A DNA stretch of 64,000 nt from DATCMH01 sp036563505. Its GTDB lineage: Bacteria > Pseudomonadota > Alphaproteobacteria > Rhizobiales > Beijerinckiaceae. This document shows positions 53,136-60,834 of this stretch, in pieces (positions within the stretch are counted from its first letter, which is position 1; each line of letters opens with the position of its first letter). The position numbers and the translations under genes are program-made. The notes beneath the pieces were generated by a model that worked only from the letters and a program-made list of their open reading frames with translations, was not told where the DNA came from and made no database searches. The DNA is taken from NCBI GenBank assembly GCA_036563505.1, contig DATCMH010000013.1, forward strand, positions 1 through 64,000. Reading direction: 5' to 3'.

Positions 53136-53333
53136 ATGCACGCCGTCGACAGCCTGGTCGAGGCGGTGGTGACGCGGGGCGACCTCGCGCATCTCGCGCT
53201 CCTGTTCTGGGCGAGTGCCGCCACCGGGGGCGCCCGCCACCTCCTGAAAGAGCTCGCCCGCGCCAACGAGCGCTTCGACGCCTTCGTGCGCGAGTTCGCC
53301 CGCGTCAACCGCCGCCTCATCGGAGACGAGTGA
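53136..53333 (+). CDS. small GTA-cluster protein between portal and protease
   Basis: This 65-residue protein (start MHAVDSLVEAVVTRGDLAHL, then a hydrophobic stretch and HLLKELARANERFDAFVREF) has a membrane-like or amphipathic helix followed by a charged helix. Small ORFs occupy this position between portal and prohead protease in other GTA clusters. Its role is not known. GGAG precedes the ATG. Its TGA shares one base with the start of the next small ORF (TGATG). Confidence 0.78.
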   Translation: MHAVDSLVEAVVTRGDLAHLALLFWASAATGGARHLLKELARANERFDAFVREFARVNRRLIGDE

Positions 53334-53482
53334 TGACCCTCCTGCGCCGTCCCTTCATGCGCCGCCCGCCCGCGCGATCCCGGCCGAGCCCGCCTGACCC
53401 CTACGCCGTGATCACCACCTTCCTGCGCTGCCTGGAGCGCCTCGCCACGCCGCGGGGCGGCACCGCGAAGGAGGGGCGATGA
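53333..53482 (+). CDS. small 49-residue ORF coupled to the prohead protease gene
   Basis: The ATG at 53333 shares a base with the preceding TGA, and its TGA at 53480-53482 overlaps the protease ATG at 53479 (ATGA). The product is basic and Pro/Arg-rich at the N-terminus (RRPPARSRPSPPDPYAVITT) and ends CLERLATPRGGTAKEGR. The exact start and stop coupling on both sides supports it as a translated gene. No function is recognised. Confidence 0.65.
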   Translation: MTLLRRPFMRRPPARSRPSPPDPYAVITTFLRCLERLATPRGGTAKEGR

Positions 53483-53919
53483 GCGCCGCCCTCGCCGCCG
53501 TCCGGACCCGGCCCGCCGGCCTCTTCGAGGGCTACGCCTCGCTGTTCGACGCGCCGGACCTCGCCCGCGACGTGATTGCGCCGGGGGCGTTTGCCGCCTC
53601 GCTGCGCCGCCGCCCGGCGCGGGACGTGCGCCTGCTGTGGCAGCACGACCCGGCCGAGCCCGTCGGCCGCTGGATGTCGCTTGCCGAGGACGGGCGGGGG
53701 CTTCGGGCCCGCGGCCAGCTCAACCTGGAGGTCGCCCGCGGCCGCGAGCTCGCGGCGCTCCTTGCCGCCGGCGACGTCGACGGCCTCTCCATCGGTTTCC
53801 GGATCGTGCGGGCCCGCCCCGACCGCCTCCGGTCGCTCCGCCGCATCGAGGCAGTGGACCTGTGGGAGGTCTCCCTCGTGACCTTCCCCATGCTTCCAGG
53901 CGCCCGCGTGAGGCGGTGA
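53479..53919 (+). CDS. HK97-type prohead protease (GTA gp4-like)
   Basis: This 146-residue prohead protease matures the capsid by cutting the N-terminal part of the major capsid protein. The herpes-like catalytic elements are visible as His in LLWQHDP and Ser in GLSIGFR. The N-terminus FEGYASLFDAPDLARDVIAPGAF is typical. It lies directly upstream of the capsid gene, with a 355-base block of repeats between. Confidence 0.92.
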   Translation: MSAALAAVRTRPAGLFEGYASLFDAPDLARDVIAPGAFAASLRRRPARDVRLLWQHDPAEPVGRWMSLAEDGRGLRARGQLNLEVARGRELAALLAAGDVDGLSIGFRIVRARPDRLRSLRRIEAVDLWEVSLVTFPMLPGARVRR

Positions 53920-53920
53920 G

Positions 53921-54125
53921 GAACCCCTCTTCCCGCGTGCGGGGGACGGTCGAGTCGGGGGGCGGCTCCGCTGCGGGATCACGCCCAGCGCTCACCCCAC
54001 CCGGCCGGCTATCGCCGTCCACCCTCCCCGCAGGCGGGGAGGGATCGCCAACCGCACCGCCCCTCATCCCTCCCTGGCCACGGGGAGGGTGGCCCTCGCG
54101 CAGCGAGGGGCGGGTGGGGTGAGCG
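53921..54125. repeat. interspersed palindromic repeat cluster, family A
   Basis: Units TTCCCGCGTGCGGG, CCACCCTCCCCGCAGGCGGGGA and CCACGGGGAGGGTGGCCCTC separate the protease and capsid genes. No gene is seen in this 355-base gap. The last 150 bases hold the capsid gene's leader. Confidence 0.83.
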
Positions 54126-54275
54126 CTGGGGCAGGCTGACCCCCCCCGAACGCTCGCGGCCAAATGGTCCCACCCCTCACGTTGCCCCCTCCCCAGGCAG
54201 TGAGAGGGTTCGCAAGCACCGCTTCGTGCGTCCCACTCCCTCGCGGCCCCGCCGCTCAACCCCGAAGGACCTTCC

Positions 54276-55532
54276 ATGCAGCCCGTCATCGAAACCAAGG
54301 CCCTCGACACCCGTGCCTATGGCGGCCCGGACGACGACCTCGCCCGCGCCTTCGAGGCCTATCGCGAGACGAACGATCAGCGCCTCGCCGAGATCGAGGC
54401 GCGCCGCGCCGACGCCCTCACCGAGGAGAAGCTCACCCGCATCGACGCCCATCTCGACGAGCAGAAGCGCCGCATCGACCGGCTCGCCCTCGACGCGCGC
54501 CGCCCGGCCCTCGCCGGGGCCGACATCCGAGGCGACACCGACCCGGGCACCCAGGCCCACAAGAGCGCCTTCGACGCTTACCTTCGCACCGGCGAGGCCG
54601 GCGGCCTGAAGGGCCTCGAAGGCAAAGCGCTGTCGCTCAAGGCGCTGTCGGCCGGCGCCGGCCCGGACGGGGGGTATCTCGTGCCGTCCCAGGTGGAGCA
54701 GGAGGTCTTGCGACGCCTCTCCCACGCATCGCCGATCCGCGCCATCGCCGCCGTGCGCACGGTGTCGGGCGGTCTCTACAAGCGCGCCTACGCCACGGCC
54801 GGCACGGCCGCGGGCTGGGTCGGCGAGACGGGCAATCGGGTCCAGTCGGCGGGACCGACGCTGGCCGAGCTCGCCTTCCCGGCCATGGAGCTCTACACCA
54901 TGCCGGCAGCGACCCAGACCCTTCTCGATGACGCGATCGTCGACCTCGACCGCTTCATCGCCGACGAGGTGGAGACGGCCTTCGCCGAGCAGGAGGGCGC
55001 GGCCTTCGTCAACGGCGATGGGATCAACAAGCCCAAGGGCTTTCTGGCCGCCGAGACGGTGGCCGAGAGCGGCTGGAGCTGGGGCAGGCTCGGCTTCATC
55101 GGCACGGGCGCGTCCGGCGGCTTCGCCGCAGACGATCCCTCCGACACCTTGATCGAGCTGATCCACGCGCTGAAGGCCGGCTACCGGCAGAACGCCAGCT
55201 TCGTGATGAACCGCAAGGTTCAGAGCCTGATCCGGCGCTTCAAGACGGCGGACGGCCAGTATCTCTGGTTGCCGCCGGCGAGCGCCGGCGCGCCCGCGAC
55301 GCTGATGGGCTTTCCCCTCATCGAGGCGGAGGACATGCCCGACCCCGCCGCCGGCTCGCTCTCCGTCGCCTTCGGCGATTTCCACCGCGGCTACCTCGTC
55401 GTCGACCGCGCCGGCATCCGGGTGCTGCGCGATCCGTTCTCGGCGAAGCCCTACGTGCTCTTTTACACCACGAAGCGCGTCGGCGGCGGCGTGCAGGACT
55501 TTGGGGCGATCAAGCTCTTGAAGTTCGCGTGA
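54276..55532 (+). CDS. HK97-type major capsid protein (GTA gp5-like)
   Basis: This 418-residue capsid protein has an N-terminal charged coiled-coil (about residues 25-75, ETNDQRLAEIEARRADALTE) that acts as the scaffold removed by the protease. The HK97-fold body starts around residue 110: SAGAGPDGGYLVPSQVEQEV, AAGWVGETGNRVQSAGP, QEGAAFVNGDGINKPKGFL and NASFVMNRKVQSLIRRF. It fits the GTA capsid length. Repeats flank it on both sides. Confidence 0.96.
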   Translation: MQPVIETKALDTRAYGGPDDDLARAFEAYRETNDQRLAEIEARRADALTEEKLTRIDAHLDEQKRRIDRLALDARRPALAGADIRGDTDPGTQAHKSAFDAYLRTGEAGGLKGLEGKALSLKALSAGAGPDGGYLVPSQVEQEVLRRLSHASPIRAIAAVRTVSGGLYKRAYATAGTAAGWVGETGNRVQSAGPTLAELAFPAMELYTMPAATQTLLDDAIVDLDRFIADEVETAFAEQEGAAFVNGDGINKPKGFLAAETVAESGWSWGRLGFIGTGASGGFAADDPSDTLIELIHALKAGYRQNASFVMNRKVQSLIRRFKTADGQYLWLPPASAGAPATLMGFPLIEAEDMPDPAAGSLSVAFGDFHRGYLVVDRAGIRVLRDPFSAKPYVLFYTTKRVGGGVQDFGAIKLLKFA

Positions 55533-55539
55533 GAGCGGA

Positions 55540-55920
55540 GTGCGAAAACCCTCTCCCCGTGTGCGGGGAGAGGGCAGGGTGAGGGCGTGGTGGGGCTTGG
55601 CCGGGCGCTTCCGGAAGGATGGTTCGGCTGCCCCGGCCCTCACCCCACCCGACCCTCGCTGTCGCGAGAGCCACCCTCCCCGCGGGCGGGGAGGGATGAG
55701 GGGCGCTGGTGCGCCCTCCTTCTCCCCTTGAGGGAGAAGGTGCCTGCCGCAGGCAGGCGGATGAGGGGTGGCGCGCAGCGCCTCGCGAAGCGAGCAGGAC
55801 GTGTGAGGCGGAGAGAGCCTGATCGGCCTGTCGGCCGGGCGCTCGTACCTCGCGCCACCCCTCTCCCGACCCCGCTTTGCGGGGCCACCCTCTCCCGCAG
55901 AGGGGAGAGGGGGAGAGAGT
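55540..55920. repeat. long family A repeat block after the capsid gene
   Basis: At least four palindromes occur in a row: CCTCTCCCCGTGTGCGGGGAGAGG, ACCCTCCCCGCGGGCGGGGAGG, CCTTCTCCCCTTGAGGGAGAAGG and CCCCGCTTTGCGGGGCCACC with CTCTCCCGCAGAGGGGAGAG. Together with repeat B copy 4 it fills the 605-base gap between the capsid gene and the first trypsin-like gene. No gene is seen in that gap. Confidence 0.86.
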
Positions 55921-55944
55921 GGCGTCGCTTCGCGACGAGAGTCA

Positions 55945-56074
55945 TGCTGGATCCCCTTCCCCTGCGCCCTGTCGGGCTCCGGCCGGGGATGACAGCGGGG
56001 ACGGCTCCGTAGAACCCCGACTGTCATCCCCGGCCGGAGGCGGCTTGTCCCCCGGAGGGGAAGGGGATCCAGCA
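55945..56074. repeat. large inverted repeat, family B copy 4
   Basis: This inverted repeat has TGCTGGATCCCCTTCCCCTG and CGGAGGGGAAGGGGATCCAG outer arms with GGCCGGGGATGACAG / CTGTCATCCCCGGCC inner arms. It lies between the convergent capsid and serine protease genes. Confidence 0.92.
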
Positions 56075-56137
56075 CCTCTCTCGCGCCGATAGGCGCGCTA
56101 TTTGAACGTCCTCCGCGCCGTGCGCGGAGGAGTTCCA

Positions 56138-56977
56138 TCACCGCCCCCGCGCCACCCAATCCACCGCGTTCGAGCGTCCCGGCTCGGCGGGCAGCGGCTG
56201 GCCGGGGGTGAGGCGGCGGAGGTCCGAGGCGCGGGCGGCGATCCAGCTCGTGTGCTCGGCGACGGGCGTCACGGCGGTGACGCCGCCGCAGGGGCTCTCC
56301 GTCGGCATGCCAAAGGGGCCGCTCGACCAGCTCACGATGCCGAGCAGCTGATAGCGCCCCGCGCCGCCGCCCAGGATCGGCCCGCCGGAATCGCCGCGGC
56401 AGGCGCCGGCGCCGGGCACCTCCGCCAGGCGCTCCTCGTCGACGACGGCGAGCACGCGGTTGGCGGCCGGATAGGGCCCGAGCGTCACGAGACGGGTCTC
56501 GCGGAGCGTCCGCGCGGTGGCGGAGCGCCCGTCCACGGCGACGCCGAAGCCCGCAAGCGCCACCGGGTCGCCGCGCCCGATCCGCCCCGAGGCGTAGACG
56601 TCAAGCGGGGTGAAATCGGGGCCCAGCGGCTGGGCGAGCTTGAGGATCGCGAGATCGACGCCGGGCTGGGTGCGCGGCGTGGTGCCCGGCACGAAGGCCG
56701 GGTGCATGGCCGCTGCCACCGCCATCACGGCGCGGGGCCGAAAGCTCCGGTCGACGCCCACCACCCGGTAGGCGGCGCGCTGGAGCACGCAATGAGCGGC
56801 GGTGAGCACGAGGTCCGGCGCGATCATCGCGCCGGAGCAGAGCTCGCCGTTGGAGTTCTCGACCCGCACGACGGAGGCCCGGACCCCGTTCGGATCCCGC
56901 GACACGGCCCCGCGCACCACCGCGAGGGCGGGGGTGGCGGCGAGGAGGGCAAGGCAAGCAATGAAGAAACGATGCAT
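56138..56977 (-). CDS. secreted trypsin-like serine protease
   Basis: This 279-residue protein has a signal peptide (HRFFIACLALLAATPALA) and the full catalytic triad of the chymotrypsin family: His in VLTAAHCVL, Asp in GVDLAILKLAQ and Ser in GACRGDSGGPILGG. The pairs of Cys suggest disulfides. It is on the minus strand inside the capsid/tail cluster, next to a second protease gene (57094-57837). The two proteins share the domain but differ in detail, so they are paralogues. Confidence 0.9.
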   Translation of the reverse strand: MHRFFIACLALLAATPALAVVRGAVSRDPNGVRASVVRVENSNGELCSGAMIAPDLVLTAAHCVLQRAAYRVVGVDRSFRPRAVMAVAAAMHPAFVPGTTPRTQPGVDLAILKLAQPLGPDFTPLDVYASGRIGRGDPVALAGFGVAVDGRSATARTLRETRLVTLGPYPAANRVLAVVDEERLAEVPGAGACRGDSGGPILGGGAGRYQLLGIVSWSSGPFGMPTESPCGGVTAVTPVAEHTSWIAARASDLRRLTPGQPLPAEPGRSNAVDWVARGR

Positions 56978-57093
56978 GGTAAACAGGAGTGTGGCGCTCA
57001 ACGAACGCTGCCGCAAGGGAAGCGTTTCGTCGCGGGGGCAACAAGCAGCACCTCTCTCGCGTCGATGGGCGCTCCGCAGTCCCTCTCAGCACC

Positions 57094-57837
57094 TCACCGC
57101 CACGCCGCGCGCATGCCCCAGCCGGCGAGCACGCCGTCGATCCAGGCTTTCTGCGCGCCCACGAGCGCACCTTGCGCGATGCCGCCGCAGCCCTGTTCCG
57201 CCCAGGCGGTGATCGCGGCCACCGCGCCATCGACGAGCATCGGTCCGCCGGAATCGCCGGTGCAGGCGCCGGTGCCGGGCGGGCCCTTGGCGAAGAGCAG
57301 CAGGCGGCTGCGCCCATAAGGCTCGACCGCGGCGAGCGCGACCGACCGCAGCTTGCCGTCCGGCCGAGCGCCCGCGCCTGGCGCGCCGAAGCCCGCGAGC
57401 GTCACGGCGTCGCCCGCGTCGGGCTGGCTTGAGGCGAGCGTCGCCGGCCCGAATCGGCCCGGCAGGGCTTCGGGAAGGCGCAGGAGCGCGAGGTCGACCG
57501 AGCGGCTCCGCGCCCGCGGCGCGTTCGCTGCGTAGCCCGGATGAACCGCTTTCGCCGCCGGCGTCAGGAGCACCGGCTGGCCGCCCTCGACGAAATGCAC
57601 CCGGTGCTCGCCCGCCCCCGTCGCGCAATGGGCGGCGGTGAGCACGGCTCGGGGCGCGACCACCACGGCGCTGCACACGCCGCCCTTCGAGGACAGCACC
57701 ATCACGCTCCGGTCGGCCAGCGAAGGCGCCTCCGCGCCGCCGACAACCGCGCCCGCCGGACCCACTGCGGCGACGAGCCATGCGCCGAGCAGGCCGCCGA
57801 GCGTTCGGCCGACCCGCCGTCTGTTCTGGAAATTCAT
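57094..57837 (-). CDS. secreted trypsin-like serine protease (paralogue)
   Basis: This 247-residue protein has an N-terminal hydrophobic signal (TLGGLLGAWLVAAVGPAGA), the mature start VVGGAEAP resembling an activated trypsin N-terminus, and the triad His (VLTAAHCAT), Asp (SVDLALLRLPE) and Ser (GACTGDSGGPMLVDG). Its start codon on the minus strand (57835-57837) overlaps the start of the plus-strand head-tail connector gene (57836), an unusual back-to-back layout. Confidence 0.9.
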   Translation of the reverse strand: MNFQNRRRVGRTLGGLLGAWLVAAVGPAGAVVGGAEAPSLADRSVMVLSSKGGVCSAVVVAPRAVLTAAHCATGAGEHRVHFVEGGQPVLLTPAAKAVHPGYAANAPRARSRSVDLALLRLPEALPGRFGPATLASSQPDAGDAVTLAGFGAPGAGARPDGKLRSVALAAVEPYGRSRLLLFAKGPPGTGACTGDSGGPMLVDGAVAAITAWAEQGCGGIAQGALVGAQKAWIDGVLAGWGMRAAWR

Positions 57838-58384
57838 GATGACCCCGATACGCTTGGATCACCCCGCGGTCGAGCCCGTCGCGGTGGCGGAGCTGCGCGC
57901 GCATTTGCGCCTCGAGGACGGGGCGGAGGACAGCGTCCTCGCCACGCTCATCGCCGCCGCGCGGGAGGTGGTGGAGGCGAGGAGCCGCCGCGTTCTCATC
58001 GAGAGCCGCTGGCGCGCCGTGCTGCCCTGGCGCAGCGCCCGCCTCGCCCTGCCGCTCTCGCCCGTGACGGCGCTCGTGAGCGTCGCCCGCTTGCGTGACG
58101 ACGGCATTGCCGAGCCTCTGCCCCCGGAGCTCTGCCGCCTCGACGCCGCGTCCGAGCCGCCGCGGCTTCGCCTCGACGCGCTCCCGCCCGGGCCGGACGC
58201 GCGGGTCGCGGTGGAGTTTTTGGCGGGCTACGGCGCCGCCCCCGCCGCTGTGCCGGAGGCGTTGCGCCTCGCCGTGCGGCTGCTCGCCGCCCGCTGGTTT
58301 GAGCACCGGGGCGACGGCGAAGTGCCCGCCTGGCCCGCTGACTTGGAAGCCGTCGTCGCCCCGTTCCGCCCCGTGCGGCTCTGA
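57836..58384 (+). CDS. head-tail connector protein (GTA gp6-like)
   Basis: This 182-residue protein matches the GTA/phage adaptor family (gp6 type): EPVAVAELRAHLRLEDGAED, LIAAAREVVEARSRRVLI and the C-terminal LRLAVRLLAARWFEHRGD. It forms a ring under the portal. Either of two adjacent ATGs (57836, 57839) may be used. Its ribosome-binding site must lie within the first codons of the divergent protease gene. The head closure gene follows after 19 bases. Confidence 0.88.
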   Translation: MMTPIRLDHPAVEPVAVAELRAHLRLEDGAEDSVLATLIAAAREVVEARSRRVLIESRWRAVLPWRSARLALPLSPVTALVSVARLRDDGIAEPLPPELCRLDAASEPPRLRLDALPPGPDARVAVEFLAGYGAAPAAVPEALRLAVRLLAARWFEHRGDGEVPAWPADLEAVVAPFRPVRL

Positions 58385-58403
58385 AATCCTTCGCGAGGCC
58401 GTC

Positions 58404-58733
58404 ATGACCTTCGTCCCCGCCGGCGCCCGCCGGCGCCGCTTCGTGCTGGAATTGCCCGTCGCCAGTCCCGACGGTTTCGGCGGCACCCTCACGAGCTACG
58501 TGCCCGGCCCCGTGCTCTGGGGCTCCCTCCTCGTGCTCAAGGGCGACGAGCGCCGCCGGGGCGACCGGCCGGAGCGCGCCACCCTCTTCGAGGTGACCTT
58601 GCCCTATCGCCCGGATCTCACCGGCGCGATGCGCCTCGCCGCCGGACCGCGGCGCTTCGTCATCCGCTCGGCCGATGATCCGGACGGGCGCCGCCGCAGC
58701 CTTGTCTGCCGCGTCGAGGAGATCGCGCCGTGA
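58404..58733 (+). CDS. phage head closure / head-tail adaptor protein (GTA gp7-like)
   Basis: This 109-residue small beta-barrel protein of the head closure family has RRRRFVLELPVASPDGFGGT, LWGSLLVLKGDERRRGDRP and LTGAMRLAAGPRRFVIRSADD. It connects head adaptor and tail. Its stop overlaps the start of the next gene by four bases (GTGA). Confidence 0.85.
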   Translation: MTFVPAGARRRRFVLELPVASPDGFGGTLTSYVPGPVLWGSLLVLKGDERRRGDRPERATLFEVTLPYRPDLTGAMRLAAGPRRFVIRSADDPDGRRRSLVCRVEEIAP

Positions 58734-59140
58734 CCGGGCCGATCCTGGCCCTGCGGGCCGCGGTCCTCAGCCACGTCGCGGGCGACGCGGCGCTCGCCGG
58801 CCTCATGGGCGGGCAGGTGCGCCTCTACGACGAGCCGCCCCGCGCAAGCGCCCCCGTCTACGCCGTCTTCGGCGAAGCCTCGGCCGAGGACTGGTCGACG
58901 AGCGAGGGCCAAGGCCACAGCCACCGCCTCAGCCTCATCGTCTGGGGCAAGGCCGGCGCTGCGGCGGGGGCGCTGCAGGCCGCCGAGCGCTTGGCCACGC
59001 TCCTGCACGAGGCTCCGCTCGTTCTGACCGGCCACCGCCTCGTGCTGATCCGGGTCGTCCGCCTCGCCGCGACGCGGGACGCCGGGACGGGTCAGGCGCG
59101 GGTGGAGGTGACACTGACCGCGCTCACCGAAGTGGCGTGA
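58730..59140 (+). CDS. DUF3168 tail completion protein (GTA gp8-like)
   Basis: This 136-residue protein of the DUF3168 family has LRAAVLSHVAGDAALAGLMG, VRLYDEPPRASAPVYAVFGE and SHRLSLIVWGK. Members cap or complete the tail end next to the head. The GTG start is coupled to the preceding gene. A 400-base repeat block separates it from the tail tube gene. Confidence 0.87.
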   Translation: MTGPILALRAAVLSHVAGDAALAGLMGGQVRLYDEPPRASAPVYAVFGEASAEDWSTSEGQGHSHRLSLIVWGKAGAAAGALQAAERLATLLHEAPLVLTGHRLVLIRVVRLAATRDAGTGQARVEVTLTALTEVA

Positions 59141-59500
59141 GGTCCTTCCTTCTCTCCTCGTGGGAGAAGGTGCCCTCGCGTGAGCGAGGGCGGATGAGGG
59201 GTGCTGGGCGTAGGCTCGGGTGTCGGCGAGTCCCCCTCACCCCCGCTTCGCCTTCGGCTTCGCTTGCTCGCACGGAACGTGTCGTTCCGCGCGAGCCCTC
59301 TCCCCGGTCGGGAGAGGAGGATGCACTCTGCCGTGTCGGATGAACGATCACACCTTCGATGCTCGGATGCCCAACTCCTCTCCCTTCTGGGGAGAGGGCT
59401 TCGCCTGCGCACGGCTGAGCGAAGCGAGCGAACCGAAGGTGAGCGGGGGTGAGGGGAAGCGGGGCACAAGGCCCGAGCGCCTCCTGAACCCACCCTGCCC
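59141..59500. repeat. interspersed palindromic repeat cluster, family A variant
   Basis: This cluster contains CCTTCTCTCCTCGTGGGAGAAGG, CCCTCGCGTGAGCGAGGG and a stretch almost identical to 19250-19300 (ACTCCTCTCCCTTCTGGGGA). It fills the 400-base gap before the major tail protein gene. No gene is recognised. Confidence 0.83.
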
Positions 59501-59539
59501 CAACCCGTCCAACCAACCGCCCAAGACAAGGACCCCGTC

Positions 59540-59950
59540 ATGAGCGCCCAGAAAGGCAAGGACCTCCTTCTCAAGATCGACGATGGCGTCGGCGGCTTCG
59601 TCACGGTGGCGGGGCTGCGCGCGCGCCAACTCGCCTTCAACGCCGAGACGGTGGACGTCACGAATTCCGAATCCGCCGGGCGCTGGCGCGAGCTCTTAGG
59701 CCAGGCCGGCATGCGCCGGGCCGCGATCGCCGGCTCCGGCGTGTTCAAGAACGAGGCGTCGGACGCCCGCCTGCGCCAGGCGTTCTTCGACGGCACGATT
59801 CAGACCTATCAGGTGATCGTCCCCGATTTCGGCCGCATCGAAGGGCTGTTCCAGGTGACGAGCCTCGAATACCGCGGCGACCACGCCGGCGAAGTCACCT
59901 TCGACCTCGCCTTCGAGTCGGCGGGCGCCCTGAGCTTCACGGCGCTCTGA
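59540..59950 (+). CDS. major tail protein (TP901-1/GTA gp9-like)
   Basis: This 136-residue tail tube protein of the TP901-1 family has AQKGKDLLLKIDDGVGGFVT, QLAFNAETVDVTNSESAGRW, RELLGQAGMRRAAIAGSGVF and a C-terminal FDLAFESAGALSFTAL. It polymerises to form the tail tube. Length and motifs match GTA gp9 proteins. Confidence 0.94.
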   Translation: MSAQKGKDLLLKIDDGVGGFVTVAGLRARQLAFNAETVDVTNSESAGRWRELLGQAGMRRAAIAGSGVFKNEASDARLRQAFFDGTIQTYQVIVPDFGRIEGLFQVTSLEYRGDHAGEVTFDLAFESAGALSFTAL

Positions 59951-60070
59951 CGTTTCTTCCCCTCTCCCCTTGCGGGAGAGGGTGGCCCCGCGAAGCGGGG
60001 TCGGGAGAGGGGTGGCGCTTGCTCGCAAGCGCCCGGCCGAGAGGCCGATCAGCCTCTTGCCGCCCCACCC
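59950..60070. repeat. palindromic repeat, family A
   Basis: CCCCTCTCCCCTTGCGGGAG with GTGGCCCCGCGAAGCGGGGT and CGGGAGAGGGG starts at the tail tube stop and runs into repeat D copy 2. Confidence 0.85.
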
Positions 60071-60071
60071 T

Positions 60072-60159
60072 TGTCATGGCCGGGCTTGACCCGGCCATCT
60101 CGGTCCGTGGTCTCAGGTCTTCGCGCCGAGGTTCGCGGGTCGAGCCCGCGAACGACAGT
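60072..60159. repeat. palindromic repeat, family D copy 2
   Basis: This copy has the same tandem palindromes as 51522-51609: ATGGCCGGGCTTGACCCGGC and GTTCGCGGGTCGAGCCCGCG. It lies between the tail tube and gp10-like genes. Confidence 0.88.
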
Positions 60160-60194
60160 GAGGACGTTCTGAACTGCTGGGATCTATGCCCAGC

Positions 60195-60250
60195 ACCCCC
60201 TCATCCGCCCTCCTGCGGAGGGCACCTTCTCCCGCAGAGGGGAGAAGGAG
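60195..60250. repeat. palindromic repeat unit, family A
   Basis: The unit CCCCTCATCCGCCCTCCTGC with GGAGGGCACCTTCTCCC and GGGGAGAAGG ends about 24 bases before the gp10-like gene start. Confidence 0.8.
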
Positions 60251-60273
60251 GACGCATCAACCCCGGAGCCCCC

Positions 60274-60636
60274 ATGACCAACCGCCATCGCGGCGAGGTG
60301 TCCGTCACCGTGGACGGAGTCCGCTACCGCCTCTGCCTCACCTTGGGCACCCTCGCCGAGCTCGAAGCGGCGCTGGGCGCCGAGAGCCTGTCGGCCTTAG
60401 GTGAGCGCTTCGGCGGGGGCGAGGTGAGAGCCTCCGACCTCCTCGCCCTCATCGGCGCGGCCCTGCGCGGGGGCGGGCACGCCCTCGACGAGGCGGGGGT
60501 GGCGGCACTCCCGCTCGCCCATCTCGAGCCGCTGACGGATGCCCTGGGCGATCTGCTGACCCTGACCTTCGGCCCCTCGACGGCCGCGACGGCAGGAGGC
60601 GTCCCCGCAAACCCTCCCTCGCCGCAGGAGGCCTGA
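60274..60636 (+). CDS. gene transfer agent family protein (GTA gp10-like)
   Basis: This 120-residue protein of the GTA-gp10 family has HRGEVSVTVDGVRYRLCLTL, GTLAELEAALGAESLSALGE and LIGAALRGGGHALDEAGV. It is thought to help tail assembly. The presence of this family is a strong mark of a GTA rather than an ordinary prophage. The tail assembly chaperone ORF begins at or just after its stop. Confidence 0.9.
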   Translation: MTNRHRGEVSVTVDGVRYRLCLTLGTLAELEAALGAESLSALGERFGGGEVRASDLLALIGAALRGGGHALDEAGVAALPLAHLEPLTDALGDLLTLTFGPSTAATAGGVPANPPSPQEA

Positions 60637-60830
60637 GCGCCGCGCCCTTCCCCTGGGAAGCGGCGATGGCCGCAGCGCTCGGCCCCCTGCGGTGGAGTCC
60701 CGACACGTTCTGGCGCGCGACGCCCCGCGAGCTCGGTGCGGCGCTTCAGGACCTCGCGCCCCCGTCCGCGCCGCCCGCCAGCCGCGCGGACCTCGCCCGC
60801 CTCATGCAGGCCCATCCCGACGGAGACTAA
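60633..60830 (+). CDS. phage tail assembly chaperone (GTA small ORF)
   Basis: Right after the gp10-like stop a frame reads SAAPFPWEAAMAAALGPLRW, SPDTFWRATPRELGAALQDL and ends RADLARLMQAHPDGD before TAA at 60828-60830. The FPWxxAM and L.W.P..FW..TP.EL pattern is that of the small tail assembly chaperone found between gp10 and gp11 in GTAs. There is no ATG, GTG or TTG before the conserved FPW; a CTG at 60633 overlapping the previous TGA is the only near-start. The ATG at 60666 would drop the motif. Confidence 0.75.
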   Translation: MSAAPFPWEAAMAAALGPLRWSPDTFWRATPRELGAALQDLAPPSAPPASRADLARLMQAHPDGD

Positions 60831-60834
60831 GCCC

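Noticed and set aside
54177..56159. Long open frame (660 codons) opposite the capsid gene
   Set aside because: It crosses the capsid gene in antisense and several palindromic repeats; its composition is that of a shadow frame.
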